12,909 bases of DNA from Candidatus Tayloriibacteriota bacterium (GTDB lineage: Bacteria > Patescibacteriota > Minisyncoccia > Phycocordibacterales > JAKAEA01). Under the pieces are notes generated by a model, which was not told where the DNA came from, searched no databases, and was given only the letters and a program-made list of their open reading frames with translations. The stretch is from the NCBI GenBank assembly GCA_029288535.1, contig JARIGY010000007.1, forward strand, positions 1-12,909. The letters are read 5' to 3'. A program made the position numbers and the translations under genes. Numbering within the stretch: the stretch's first letter is position 1; every line of letters starts with the position of its first letter. Below, piece after piece: positions 1 through 6,484 of this stretch.

Positions 1-312
1 GTTTTCGGCCGTCAGGCGGAAATCGTAGGGCAATATCTGAAGAAAGGATCTTCAGTATTGGCAGAAGGCCGCCTCCAGACGCGAAGCTGGGACAGTCCTG
101 ATGGCAAGAAGAATTACCGCACCGAGATCGTTGCAGACCGCATCCAGTTCGGTCCGCGAGCAGCAGGCACGGGTGCTTCGGCAAGTGCTGGTTCGGCTCC
201 GGCTGGGAAGTCAGAAAGTTCGCAGACCAGCCCAAAAGTTGACAAAGCCCAGGGAATTGATACTATCGAATACCCGGAAGAGGAGATAAATCCAGAGGAC
301 ATCCCATTTTAA
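1..312 (+). CDS. ssb: Single-stranded DNA-binding protein, C-terminal part (5' end outside window)
   Basis: Reading frame 1 is open from the first base and gives the last 103 residues of SSB. It starts inside the OB fold: [26 protein letters not shown] matches the family pattern in which a hydrophobic strand is followed by an EGRLQ-R-W segment. An apparent TTG start at 58 is internal to this fold, so the gene must begin upstream of the window. After the fold (to about residue 50 of the visible part) comes a Gly/Ala/Ser-rich flexible linker, then an acidic tip ending in EDIPF, the conserved SSB tail that binds partner proteins such as RecQ, RecO and polymerase subunits. SSB coats single-stranded DNA in replication and repair. 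The gene lies 26 bp before rpsR, the common rpsF-ssb-rpsR arrangement, although rpsF is not visible. Identity is secure; only the N-terminus is unknown. Confidence 0.95.
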   Translation, partial: VFGRQAEIVGQYLKKGSSVLAEGRLQTRSWDSPDGKKNYRTEIVADRIQFGPRAAGTGASASAGSAPAGKSESSQTSPKVDKAQGIDTIEYPEEEINPEDIPF

Positions 313-338
313 TCCCATAAGGCTCACCACATACAACC

Positions 339-542
339 ATGTCAAAGCAGTGCTTTTTTTCACAAAATAATATCAAACATATCGACTATAAAGATGTCGA
401 TCTTTTGAAGAAATTCTTGAATCCTCACTCCCGAGTGATCACCCGCAAGAAGACCGGTACCACTGCCAAGAGTCAGCGCCAGCTCGACATGGCTATCAAG
501 CGAGCCCGATTCATGGGACTTCTGCCATTCGTTTCCCGTTAA
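339..542 (+). CDS. rpsR: 30S ribosomal protein bS18
   Basis: This 67-residue protein matches bS18 along its length: a short N-terminal arm ([11 protein letters not shown]), the [18 protein letters not shown] segment and the basic RNA-binding end [24 protein letters not shown], which is the most conserved part of the family. It is a little shorter than E. coli S18 (75 residues), mainly at the N-terminus. bS18 sits on the platform of the small subunit with bS6. No Shine-Dalgarno sequence is visible before the ATG; the preceding bases are an A/C-rich stretch. It is the second gene of an apparent ssb-rpsR unit and is followed 21 bp later by a strong intrinsic terminator, so it is the last gene of that operon. 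Confidence 0.97.
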   Translation: MSKQCFFSQNNIKHIDYKDVDLLKKFLNPHSRVITRKKTGTTAKSQRQLDMAIKRARFMGLLPFVSR

Positions 543-563
543 TCTCCTAAAATCAAAACAAAC

Positions 564-597
564 AAAAAACCATCAGACTGAGTCTGATGGTTTTTTG
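564..597 (+). terminator. Intrinsic terminator after rpsR
   Basis: A perfect inverted repeat (CCATCAGAC, loop TGA, GTCTGATGG) is flanked by a run of A on the left and a T6 run on the right, so it reads as a terminator in both directions. It closes the ssb-rpsR unit. Confidence 0.93.
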
Positions 598-598
598 T

Positions 599-626
599 TT
601 GACAATTATTGCCAACAAGCTAAGCT
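599..626 (+). promoter_or_regulatory. Likely promoter of the first basic mini-gene
   Basis: TTGACA at 599-604 lies directly behind the T-run of the preceding terminator. TAAGCT at 621-626 lies 16 bp downstream and is a weak -10; TATGCT at 626-631 is an alternative but 21 bp away. The -35 box is perfect and the location between a terminator and a small gene is right, but the exact -10 is uncertain. Confidence 0.45.
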
Positions 627-661
627 ATGCTGCAGAACAGGCATTTAACATGGAGGTTTCG

Positions 662-814
662 GTGGCAAGGAAAAACCGTTCGAAGAAAGCAGGCAAGGGA
701 CACAAGTCGTCTCCGGTGGATGGGAATTCGATTAAGACAAAGAAAGGAGGAATTTCCGATTTCGACCTTGGACGTCCCGCTAAACAACAGCGACCCAAGA
801 AGACGGGGCGCTAA
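662..814 (+). CDS. Small basic protein of unknown function (50 aa)
   Basis: I do not recognise this protein. The frame is open further upstream, but that extension runs through the promoter and the preceding terminator. ATG at 650 overlaps the ribosome binding site, whereas GTG at 662 sits 4 bases behind a full GGAGGT (652-657), so GTG 662 is chosen. The product is 50 residues: MARKNRSKKAGKGHK at the start, DFDLGRPAKQQRPKKTGR at the end, with 11 Lys and 5 Arg, few hydrophobic residues and no predicted membrane segment. That composition suggests binding to nucleic acid (rRNA or DNA), but this is inference only. It has its own promoter and terminator, so it is a single-gene unit. The next gene has exactly the same length, the same layout and a similar basic N-terminus. 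It could be a lineage-specific ribosomal or nucleoid protein. Confidence 0.7.
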   Translation: MARKNRSKKAGKGHKSSPVDGNSIKTKKGGISDFDLGRPAKQQRPKKTGR

Positions 815-842
815 CTAAGCAGACACTGAATAAAAGAAAGGC

Positions 843-873
843 AAAACCGCTTCAGAGTTGAAGCGGTTTTTTT
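843..873 (+). terminator. Intrinsic terminator after the first mini-gene
   Basis: AAAACCGCTTCA pairs perfectly with TGAAGCGGTTTT around a GAGT loop and is followed by a T7 run. It lies 28 bp after the stop codon. Confidence 0.93.
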
Positions 874-875
874 AT

Positions 876-904
876 TTGACTTTAACTATATTAGACGGTA
901 GCTT
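876..904 (+). promoter_or_regulatory. Likely promoter of the second basic mini-gene
   Basis: TTGACT (876-881) starts two bases after the T-run of the previous terminator. TAGCTT at 899-904, spacing 17, is a weak -10 resembling the TAAGCT found at the same place in front of the first mini-gene. The layout supports a promoter; the -10 is uncertain. Confidence 0.42.
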
Positions 905-947
905 TATTCTAGTGTAATGATCCAGGTCCTTTTATTTTGGAGGTAGT

Positions 948-1100
948 ATGGCGAAGCGTAAACGCAAGCAGGGCAAGCCTAAGGGTTCTAAGTTCCAAGC
1001 GTTTAAAAAGCAGGTGGAGCTTGGATTGGCTGACCGTAAGGCAGGCAGGGCGTCGCTCGATATGTCTCCAGTAAAGTTGCCCAACAAGGGGTGTTCCTGA
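948..1100 (+). CDS. Small basic protein of unknown function (50 aa, second of the pair)
   Basis: This is an unrecognised 50-codon gene. The ATG has an excellent ribosome binding site, GGAGGT at 939-944, three bases upstream. The product begins MAKRKRKQGKPKGSK, has a central possibly helical part (FQAFKKQVELGLADRKAGRA) and ends LPNKGCS, with 11 Lys and 4 Arg. Its first 15 residues align without gaps to the preceding mini-protein, with M, A, R6, K12, G13 and K15 identical, but the rest does not align clearly, so common descent is possible and not shown. It is a single-gene unit with its own promoter and a terminator 20 bp after the stop. The basic composition suggests RNA or DNA binding; that is inference. 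The strong Shine-Dalgarno stands out, because the ribosomal protein genes in this window have none. Confidence 0.72.
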   Translation: MAKRKRKQGKPKGSKFQAFKKQVELGLADRKAGRASLDMSPVKLPNKGCS

Positions 1101-1119
1101 GGAATAAACCACCAGGAAC

Positions 1120-1149
1120 AAAAAACCGCTCATCTCTGAGCGGTTTTTT
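1120..1149. terminator. Bidirectional intrinsic terminator shared by the second mini-gene and efp
   Basis: AAAAAACCGCTCA pairs with TGAGCGGTTTTTT around a TCTC loop. The A-run on one side and T-run on the other give a U-tract in both directions. It is 20 bp after the mini-gene stop and 2 bp after the efp stop on the other strand. Confidence 0.93.
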
Positions 1150-1151
1150 AT

Positions 1152-1730
1152 TTAGAATTTGCCTCCGACGCGTTCGGCGTATTCGCCAGTATCGGTATTG
1201 ATGCGGAGCACATCGCCCTGATTGATGAACATCGGCACATTGATGGATGCGCCGGTTTCGAGCACTACGGTTTTAGAGCCTCCCTTGGCAGTGTCGCCTT
1301 TGACCGCAGGGTGCGCTTCGGTCACCTTAAGGTCGACTTTGATCGGCATATCGACGCCAATTGGCCGTTCGCCGAACATAAGTACGTTTACGAGGCTGTT
1401 CGGCTTCATGAACTTAGCTCGATTGCCCAAAAGTACCTCAGGCAGCTGAAAGCGCTTTGAAGCGTCATTGATCTCGTTGAACCAGTATTCGCCTTTGTTG
1501 GTATAAAGGTATTTTATCTCTCTCTTTTCTATCTCGGCTTCCGGGACTTTTTCTGAGACGTGAAAAGAAATCTCTTTTATATTTCCGGAAATGAGATTTT
1601 TGAGCTTGGTGGCATTGACCGGCTTGCGCTGCTGCTTGCGGAAAACGTGCGAGTCGAGGACTTCGTACGGCTCTTTTTCGTAGATAATATACTTTCGGAC
1701 GGTAATTTCGTTGTATTCGAGCATTGACAT
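1152..1730 (-). CDS. efp: Elongation factor P with an atypical tip loop
   Basis: EF-P binds between the P and E sites and relieves stalling at polyproline. The 192-residue product has the three expected beta-barrel domains: KOW-like (about 1-65), central OB (about 70-130) and C-terminal OB (about 135-192). The last contains the EF-P signature region, here TGASINVPMFINQGDVLRI followed by TDTGEY. The loop that reaches the peptidyl-transferase centre normally reads PGKG with a modifiable Lys34. Here an ungapped alignment anchored on TKLKN (residues 41-45) gives RKQQRKP (31-37), with Gln at 34, Arg at 35 and Lys at 36. Most relatives begin at the equivalent of MLEYNEI, so Met3 is an alternative start; neither has a Shine-Dalgarno. 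The gene is transcribed alone: a recA terminator precedes it and its own terminator follows. Confidence 0.96.
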   Translation of the reverse strand: MSMLEYNEITVRKYIIYEKEPYEVLDSHVFRKQQRKPVNATKLKNLISGNIKEISFHVSEKVPEAEIEKREIKYLYTNKGEYWFNEINDASKRFQLPEVLLGNRAKFMKPNSLVNVLMFGERPIGVDMPIKVDLKVTEAHPAVKGDTAKGGSKTVVLETGASINVPMFINQGDVLRINTDTGEYAERVGGKF

Positions 1731-1758
1731 GGGTTTGTGCGTTTAGTTATGTCTGTCG

Positions 1759-1787
1759 ATTCTAGCTTAGGATAGGCTAAAAGTCTA
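1759..1787 (-). promoter_or_regulatory. Candidate efp promoter
   Basis: On the minus strand, TAGACT (1787-1782), a 17-bp spacer and TAGAAT (1764-1759) lie about 30 bp upstream of the efp start and just past the recA terminator. The -10 matches TATAAT at five of six positions and the -35 is moderate. Confidence 0.5.
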
Positions 1788-1793
1788 GAATTT

Positions 1794-1833
1794 AAAAAAA
1801 CCGCATGATTCTTTATGATCGTGCGGTTTTTTT
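1794..1833 (-). terminator. Intrinsic terminator after recA
   Basis: CCGCATGATT pairs with GATCGTGCGG (two G-U wobbles) around a CTTTAT loop, with an A7 run on the left that becomes the U-tract for minus-strand transcription. It begins 11 bp past the recA stop. Confidence 0.88.
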
Positions 1834-1844
1834 ATTATTTATTT

Positions 1845-2927
1845 TTATTCTGCTTCCGGTTTCTCGTCGTCTTCTGATGAAGACGGTGCGCCTTTGATGG
1901 CGAGCGTCTTTTCGTCTTTGAGCTGCGTGCGGATTTTTTCGAGGATTTCGTCTTTGATTTCCTTATTTTCCTTGAGGAAGGTGCGCGTTGCATCGTAGCC
2001 TCGGCCGAGTTTGGTGTCGCCATAGGCATAGCTTGTGCCGGATTTCTGGATGATGCCCATCTTCTCGCCAAGCGCGATCATTTCGCCTTCCATTGAAATG
2101 CCTTCGTTGTAGATAAGGTCGAACTCGGTCTGGCGGAATGGAGCAGCGACTTTGTTTTTGACGACTTTGACCCGGACGCGGCCACCGACTATCTCTTCGC
2201 CCTTCTTGATCTGGGCAATGCGCCGGATGTCGATGCGGATTGAGGCGTAGAACTTGAGTGCTTTGCCGCCGGGAGTCGTCTCTGGGTTGCCGAACATAAC
2301 GCCGATCTGCATGCGGATCTGGTTGATGAAGATCACCATGGTGCCGCTCTTTGCGACAATGGCAGTGAGTTTGCGCAATGCCTGGGACATCAGTCGGGCC
2401 TGCTTGCCCATGTGTGACGCTCCCATGTCGCCCTCGATCTCATCTTTTGGGGTAAGAGCAGCCACAGAGTCGATCACTACTACTGTCACTTTTCCAGAAC
2501 GAACGAGGCTTTCGGTGATCTCAAGGCCTTGTTCTCCCGTATCCGGCTGGGAAATAAGCAGGTCGTTGATATTGACGCCAAGCTTGGTTGCGTATTCGGG
2601 ATCCATAGCGTGCTCGGCGTCGATATAGGCGCAAATGCCGCCCTTTTTCTGGGCTTCAGCGACCACATGAAGAGCAAGCGTGGTCTTACCGGACGATTCA
2701 GGGCCGAATATCTCTATGATGCGTCCTTTGGGAAGTCCGCCGACACCGAGCGCGGCATCCAGACCGATCGATCCGGTATGGATGGCGTCGATGTCTACAT
2801 GCGGCTTCTCGCCGAGCATCATGATGGACTCATCGCCGAACTTGGTTCGGATTTGATTCAATGTATCTTCTATCTGCGATTTGCCGACAGTCTTTGCTTC
2901 CTTTGGTTCTTTCTTTTTTATTGCCAT
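1845..2927 (-). CDS. recA: Recombinase RecA
   Basis: RecA forms the ATP-dependent filament on single-stranded DNA that carries out homologous recombination. The 360-residue product is full length. It shows an N-terminal helix (about 15-35), Walker A GPESSGKT (75-82), the catalytic glutamate in [10 protein letters not shown] (Glu105), Walker B VVVIDS (149-154), loop L1 around 165-175, loop L2 from [11 protein letters not shown] (211-221), the family signature [11 protein letters not shown] (223-233) and an acidic C-tail ending DDEKPEAE. No inactivating change is seen and there is no intein. It is probably the last gene of a minus-strand ftsK-small protein-recA unit, 36 bp behind the small protein. 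A GGGAGGAG (2950-2943 on the minus strand) is about 16 bases from the ATG, farther than usual. I see no clear LexA-type operator. Confidence 0.98.
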   Translation of the reverse strand: MAIKKKEPKEAKTVGKSQIEDTLNQIRTKFGDESIMMLGEKPHVDIDAIHTGSIGLDAALGVGGLPKGRIIEIFGPESSGKTTLALHVVAEAQKKGGICAYIDAEHAMDPEYATKLGVNINDLLISQPDTGEQGLEITESLVRSGKVTVVVIDSVAALTPKDEIEGDMGASHMGKQARLMSQALRKLTAIVAKSGTMVIFINQIRMQIGVMFGNPETTPGGKALKFYASIRIDIRRIAQIKKGEEIVGGRVRVKVVKNKVAAPFRQTEFDLIYNEGISMEGEMIALGEKMGIIQKSGTSYAYGDTKLGRGYDATRTFLKENKEIKDEILEKIRTQLKDEKTLAIKGAPSSSEDDEKPEAE

Positions 2928-2935
2928 ATGTGTGT

Positions 2936-2941
2936 AGTATA
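2936..2941 (-). promoter_or_regulatory. Possible -10 box directly upstream of recA
   Basis: TATACT on the minus strand ends 8 bases before the recA ATG. If used, transcription would start almost at the start codon. No good -35 is at 16-18 bp; TTGATA lies 20 bp away (2967-2962). Weak evidence. Confidence 0.25.
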
Positions 2942-2963
2942 CTCCTCCCAGATAAAATTTCTA

Positions 2964-3320
2964 TCAATTTTTGTTAAAAACAAGCTCTATTTTCTTAGTG
3001 ACGATACGGCCGAACTTGTCTTTCGCCTGGATCGTCCACATATTATACCCGGGCGAAAGCAGTAATTCCTCGTTGAACTTGCCATCCTTGTCGACGAATA
3101 TCTGCCGATCGTTGAGGCTGATAAAAGATATATTCGAGGCTGTTCCTTTGACAGCCACTAAGGCGCTGGCGACCGTTGAGCCTGTCGGGAGCATCGAAAG
3201 GCTGACGAGCGGGCCTCTGATGAGGTTGCGGGACTGGAAATAGGAATACCCGGCAATGGCAGTCACGACAAGGACAATGATTGAGATTTTTACTATGGTT
3301 TTACCGCTTTGTCCTGTCAA
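2964..3320 (-). CDS. Membrane-anchored small protein with an Ig-like/beta-sandwich domain
   Basis: The product is 118 residues. A short cytoplasmic N-terminus is followed by one hydrophobic segment (about 11-29) and an outside domain. That domain reads like the small beta-sandwich modules often called Ig-like: LPTGSTVASALVAVKGTASNIS, then SLNDRQIFVDKDGKFNEELLLSPGYNMWTIQAKDKFGR, then VTKKIELVF. The pattern of a loaded first strand, an 'F-E-LL-PG-N' turn and a final 'A-D-GR' strand is typical of such modules. I infer an extracytoplasmic structural or binding role; no enzyme motif is present. It lies 30 bp after ftsK and 36 bp before recA on the same strand, which suggests one transcript. I recall similar small proteins beside ftsK in Parcubacteria, but that is memory and needs a search. 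No Shine-Dalgarno is obvious. Confidence 0.8.
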   Translation of the reverse strand: MTGQSGKTIVKISIIVLVVTAIAGYSYFQSRNLIRGPLVSLSMLPTGSTVASALVAVKGTASNISFISLNDRQIFVDKDGKFNEELLLSPGYNMWTIQAKDKFGRIVTKKIELVFNKN

Positions 3321-3350
3321 TGTAATGTGATTATTCTGATTTCAATTTTA

Positions 3351-5606
3351 TTAGATAACCGGCTCATCCGACATTTCATCGGCTCCACCTGCCGCGACTC
3401 CTGCGCCGGCACCGATCACTTCCCGTGGCTTTGCGCCTTCGCCAGGGCCGATAACGCCGCGCTCTTCAAGCATATCGACAAGCCGGGCTGCCCGGGCATA
3501 GCCGACCCGCAGTTTGCGCTGAAGGTACGAGGTCGAAGCTTTGCCGGCTTTTACCACGATATCTTTCGCTTCTTCATAGAGGTCATCCTCCTCGCCGGCT
3601 TCATCATCGCCAAATGAAGAAGAAAAGATCGAGTTGTTGTCCTGGACGACATTCGGATCGAGATTTATTTCATTTGGCAATTCGTCGGCGTAATTGTCTA
3701 TCAAATAATTCACAACGCTTTTTACCTCGGTTTCAGAGATGTACGCAGACTGAATACGTACTGGTTTCGCGCTTTCGCCCGAGAGAAACAGCATGTCGCC
3801 AGCGCCAAGGAGTTTTTCCGCGCCCTGAGTATCCAAAATGGTTCGCGAGTCGATTTGCGATATTACCTGGAGTGCGACGCGCGTCGGAATGTTTGCCTTG
3901 ATAAGACCGGTGATGACGTTCACCGACGGTCGCTGGGTAGAAAGAATAAGGTGAATACCGACGGCACGACTCATCTGGGCTAGGCGGACAATAGCCGATT
4001 CAAGTTCGCGGGGGAATGCCTGCATCAAGTCGGCAATTTCATCAATGAAAATAACGATATACGGCATTGTTTCAGGCACTTCCTGACCGACTTCAGGCTG
4101 CTTGCCATTGAGCTTGTTTAATGCCGGAGCCAGCACGTTCTTGTGGTATGAATCAATATCGCGGGCTTTTACAGCTTCAAGAAGGTCATAGCGCCGATCC
4201 ATTTCCTTTGCTGCCCATTTAAGCGCCAGGATCGCTTTCTTGGCTTCAGTGATAACGGGAGTTAAGAGGTGGGGGATCTTATTATAGAGTGTGAGTTCTA
4301 CGCGCTTAGGGTCGATCATGATGAGCTTCAGCTTTTCAGGCGAGTTTCTATAAAGCAGGGAAGTGACAATCGCGTGAATCGTAGAGGATTTACCCGATCC
4401 GGTAGTGCCTGCGATAAGCGCATGCGGCATCTTTGCGATATTGGAAAAATGCGATCTGCCGGAAATGCCTTTGCCCATTGCAACTAGCAATGCCTTGTCA
4501 GAATTTTTGAACTCATCTTCCAAGAATAATGTGCCAAGGCCAACCGTTGTTTTGGCACTATTCGGAATCTCAATACCCACAAGAGACTTGCCGGGAATCG
4601 GCGCTTCGATACGGAGCGGATGGGCGGCAAGCGCAAGAGACAAGTCATTCTGAAGGCCGACAATGCGCGCAAGCTTGACTCCTTCAGCAGGTTTTAAGGC
4701 GTAGCGTGTGACTGAAGGTCCTATAGAAATTTCATCCATCTCGACATTGATGCCGAAGTTCATCAGTGTCCTTTTGATGATATTGGCGTTGGCCTTAATG
4801 TCCCCAACGCCCGGTTTGCCGCTATCCTGTTTCAAAAGAGAGATAGGCGGTGGCACATACGGCTTGCCGACGCGGATGGAGCTTATGGAGAATCCCATTT
4901 CTTTTTTCTCTTCTTCAGGCTTTTTGGTTTTCTTTTTTTCTTCCCGCTCTTCAGGCATATAAGTCTCTTCTTTAAGGACTGCTTGGACAGGTTTTGTTTC
5001 TTCCAGGGGCATGTCCTTTATGCTGCCGGCGCTTTCTTCATCGGGTTCTTCTGCTTCTCTCTTTCTCCAGAAAGCCAGGCTTTTCCATGAGAGATGGGTT
5101 TCAAAAATAACTACTGTGGAAATCATCAGGATGCCGGCCAGGAAGATAAGAGTGATCCAGAAATCAAAGAGGCTGTAAAGTGGAGAGGCTATCATGTTGC
5201 CCAGGAAACCGCCCTGGCCGACGCCGCTCTTCTTATAGAGCGTGCTGATGATGCCGAGCGATGCAAGCAGGAACATGAAGGACCCGAGAAGCTTCGGCCA
5301 TGCCACGGTGTGCTGCTTCAGGGATTTGATGAACAATACCGAAAGGACAAGGAGGATGACCGGCAGAAGATAATATCCGAGACCGAGAAGGTCTTTGAGA
5401 AGTGTGAAGATCGTGAGGCCCACTGGACCTGCCTTTTGCATTGCGGAAAAGACTAGGAAGATCGCGGCAATGAAAAATAAAATCGCATAAATAATCCGCA
5501 CTGTTTCTTCCTGCAACGTGGGTCCGCGTTTTGCGCGGACGCTGTCATCGAAATCGAATCCCTGATCCTTCCTGCTTTTCTTTTTATTAGATTGTTTCTT
5601 GGCCAT
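3351..5606 (-). CDS. ftsK: DNA translocase FtsK/SpoIIIE family
   Basis: FtsK is an inner-membrane hexameric motor that pumps DNA during division and helps resolve chromosome dimers. The 751-residue product has about four or five membrane segments (roughly 36-56, 64-98, 106-124, 149-170), a short charged Lys/Glu-rich linker (about 180-240), an alpha domain, and the RecA-like motor with Walker A GTTGSGKS (400-407) and Walker B IVIFIDEIADL (517-527). The STQRPSVNVITGLIKANIP segment (556-574) is typical of the family. A C-terminal winged-helix gamma domain (about 677-730, ASTSYLQRKLRVGYARAARLVDML) is the part that recognises polar DNA sequences (KOPS/SRS). The linker is short compared with E. coli FtsK, nearer to SpoIIIE. 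It is the first gene of the probable ftsK-recA unit. The start at 5606 has only a weak AGGA upstream. Confidence 0.97.
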   Translation of the reverse strand: MAKKQSNKKKSRKDQGFDFDDSVRAKRGPTLQEETVRIIYAILFFIAAIFLVFSAMQKAGPVGLTIFTLLKDLLGLGYYLLPVILLVLSVLFIKSLKQHTVAWPKLLGSFMFLLASLGIISTLYKKSGVGQGGFLGNMIASPLYSLFDFWITLIFLAGILMISTVVIFETHLSWKSLAFWRKREAEEPDEESAGSIKDMPLEETKPVQAVLKEETYMPEEREEKKKTKKPEEEKKEMGFSISSIRVGKPYVPPPISLLKQDSGKPGVGDIKANANIIKRTLMNFGINVEMDEISIGPSVTRYALKPAEGVKLARIVGLQNDLSLALAAHPLRIEAPIPGKSLVGIEIPNSAKTTVGLGTLFLEDEFKNSDKALLVAMGKGISGRSHFSNIAKMPHALIAGTTGSGKSSTIHAIVTSLLYRNSPEKLKLIMIDPKRVELTLYNKIPHLLTPVITEAKKAILALKWAAKEMDRRYDLLEAVKARDIDSYHKNVLAPALNKLNGKQPEVGQEVPETMPYIVIFIDEIADLMQAFPRELESAIVRLAQMSRAVGIHLILSTQRPSVNVITGLIKANIPTRVALQVISQIDSRTILDTQGAEKLLGAGDMLFLSGESAKPVRIQSAYISETEVKSVVNYLIDNYADELPNEINLDPNVVQDNNSIFSSSFGDDEAGEEDDLYEEAKDIVVKAGKASTSYLQRKLRVGYARAARLVDMLEERGVIGPGEGAKPREVIGAGAGVAAGGADEMSDEPVI

Positions 5607-5640
5607 GAGGTTCCTATTGCTAATGTCTCAGTATTTTAAC

Positions 5641-5652
5641 ACAGTGCACTGT
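5641..5652. repeat. Perfect 12-bp palindrome between divergent genes
   Basis: ACAGTGCACTGT equals its own reverse complement. It lies 35 bp upstream of the ftsK start and 18 bp upstream of the -35 box of the divergent winged-helix gene, where an operator could sit. A stem with a short loop is possible but it is not followed by a coherent terminator for either gene. Confidence 0.6.
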
Positions 5653-5669
5653 TTTTTTCCTGTTCTTTT

Positions 5670-5697
5670 TTGACAACCGGTCTGTCCCATATATAAT
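5670..5697 (+). promoter_or_regulatory. Consensus promoter of the winged-helix gene
   Basis: TTGACA (5670-5675), 16-bp spacer, TATAAT (5692-5697), both perfect. The predicted transcription start is near 5704, which rules out the ATG at 5696 (inside the -10) and supports translation from 5723. Confidence 0.85.
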
Positions 5698-5722
5698 GGA
5701 CGTACATAAAAAAAGACAATCT

Positions 5723-6484
5723 ATGGAAATTCAAAAAGACAATCAAAAAGACAAGCTCGGCGCCGCCATCCCCTACAGTCCCGATCTGTTTCATAACGAC
5801 AGAGACTTTTATTTGGCATATAGGAAAATCGAACACATCGCAGCGGCTATCTTTCTGGTTACGGGTCTGATGGAACAGGATGAGCTCATGAAAGACGCCA
5901 TCCGCGAGCATGCGCTTCAGTGTCTTTCGCGCATAGTTACGCTTATCGGAAAGTCAGCGATCGCAGTCACAGACATTCTCGCTGTCGCGACTTATTTGCT
6001 GCATCTCAATTCGCTTCTTGATATCGCTTTCTGGTCCGGCCATATATCCCAGATGAATCTTTCCATTCTTCAAAAAGAGATCGCTGCAACCTATCAGACA
6101 TTGAATGATCTGAGTAGCAAGTACAAGAATACTTTCTATATCGGATCTTCGTTCTTTAGGACAGACAATGATATTTTGAATGACACAAAAGAAGCAGCAA
6201 AGAGCGAGATGCCGTCAGAAGATAAAGGACATTATAAAAGACAAGATATTAAGGACAATGTTAAAAGACAGCCGGAAGAAGGCCAGGGAGAAAATAAAGC
6301 ACAGAGAAGGGAAGCCATTCTCGCCCTGCTCAGGCAGAAATCGCATTTGACCGTAAAGGACTTCACTCGCGTAGTGCCGCAATACAGCGAAAAGACGATT
6401 CAGCGCGAGTTGTTCGCGCTCGTAGAAGAAGGAGTGATACAGAAAGAAGGCGAGCGCCGCTGGAGCACCTACTCGCTTTCGTAA
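5723..6484 (+). CDS. Helical protein with C-terminal winged-helix DNA-binding domain, function unknown
   Basis: An upstream ATG at 5696 overlaps a perfect -10 box, so the next in-frame ATG at 5723 is taken, giving 253 residues. No Shine-Dalgarno is present and the leader would be about 20 bases. Residues about 28-135 look all-helical (YRKIEHIAAAIFLVTGLM, then REHALQCLSRIVTLIG, then LQKEIAATYQTLNDLSSKY) and may form a four-helix bundle. Residues 150-195 are a charged, probably disordered linker. Residues about 195-253 form a winged helix of the DeoR type: RREAILALLRQKSHLTVKDF, a recognition helix around YSEKTIQRELFALVEEG, then a wing GERRWSTYSL. I infer a transcriptional regulator whose helical part dimerises or senses something. 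It is divergent from ftsK, and the palindrome between them is a candidate binding site. The partner and regulated genes are unknown. Confidence 0.8.
   Translation: MEIQKDNQKDKLGAAIPYSPDLFHNDRDFYLAYRKIEHIAAAIFLVTGLMEQDELMKDAIREHALQCLSRIVTLIGKSAIAVTDILAVATYLLHLNSLLDIAFWSGHISQMNLSILQKEIAATYQTLNDLSSKYKNTFYIGSSFFRTDNDILNDTKEAAKSEMPSEDKGHYKRQDIKDNVKRQPEEGQGENKAQRREAILALLRQKSHLTVKDFTRVVPQYSEKTIQRELFALVEEGVIQKEGERRWSTYSLS

Noticed and set aside
58..312. TTG at 58 as the start of an 84-residue gene
   Set aside because: The frame is open to base 1 and the upstream residues are part of the SSB fold, so TTG 58 is internal.
587..661. Longer version of the first mini-gene starting at ATG 587 or ATG 650
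   Set aside because: 587 lies inside the terminator stem and upstream of the promoter; 650 overlaps the GGAGGT that fits the GTG at 662.
909..1133. 74-residue frame on the minus strand over the second mini-gene
   Set aside because: It runs through the promoter and the terminator of the plus-strand gene, has no ribosome binding site and resembles nothing known to me.
2529..3065. 178-residue plus-strand frame opposite recA
   Set aside because: It covers the 5' end of recA and the adjacent gap and is an antisense shadow of a highly conserved gene.
5696..5722. ATG 5696 as start of the winged-helix gene
   Set aside because: It lies within the TATAAT -10 box of a perfect promoter and cannot be in the transcript from it.
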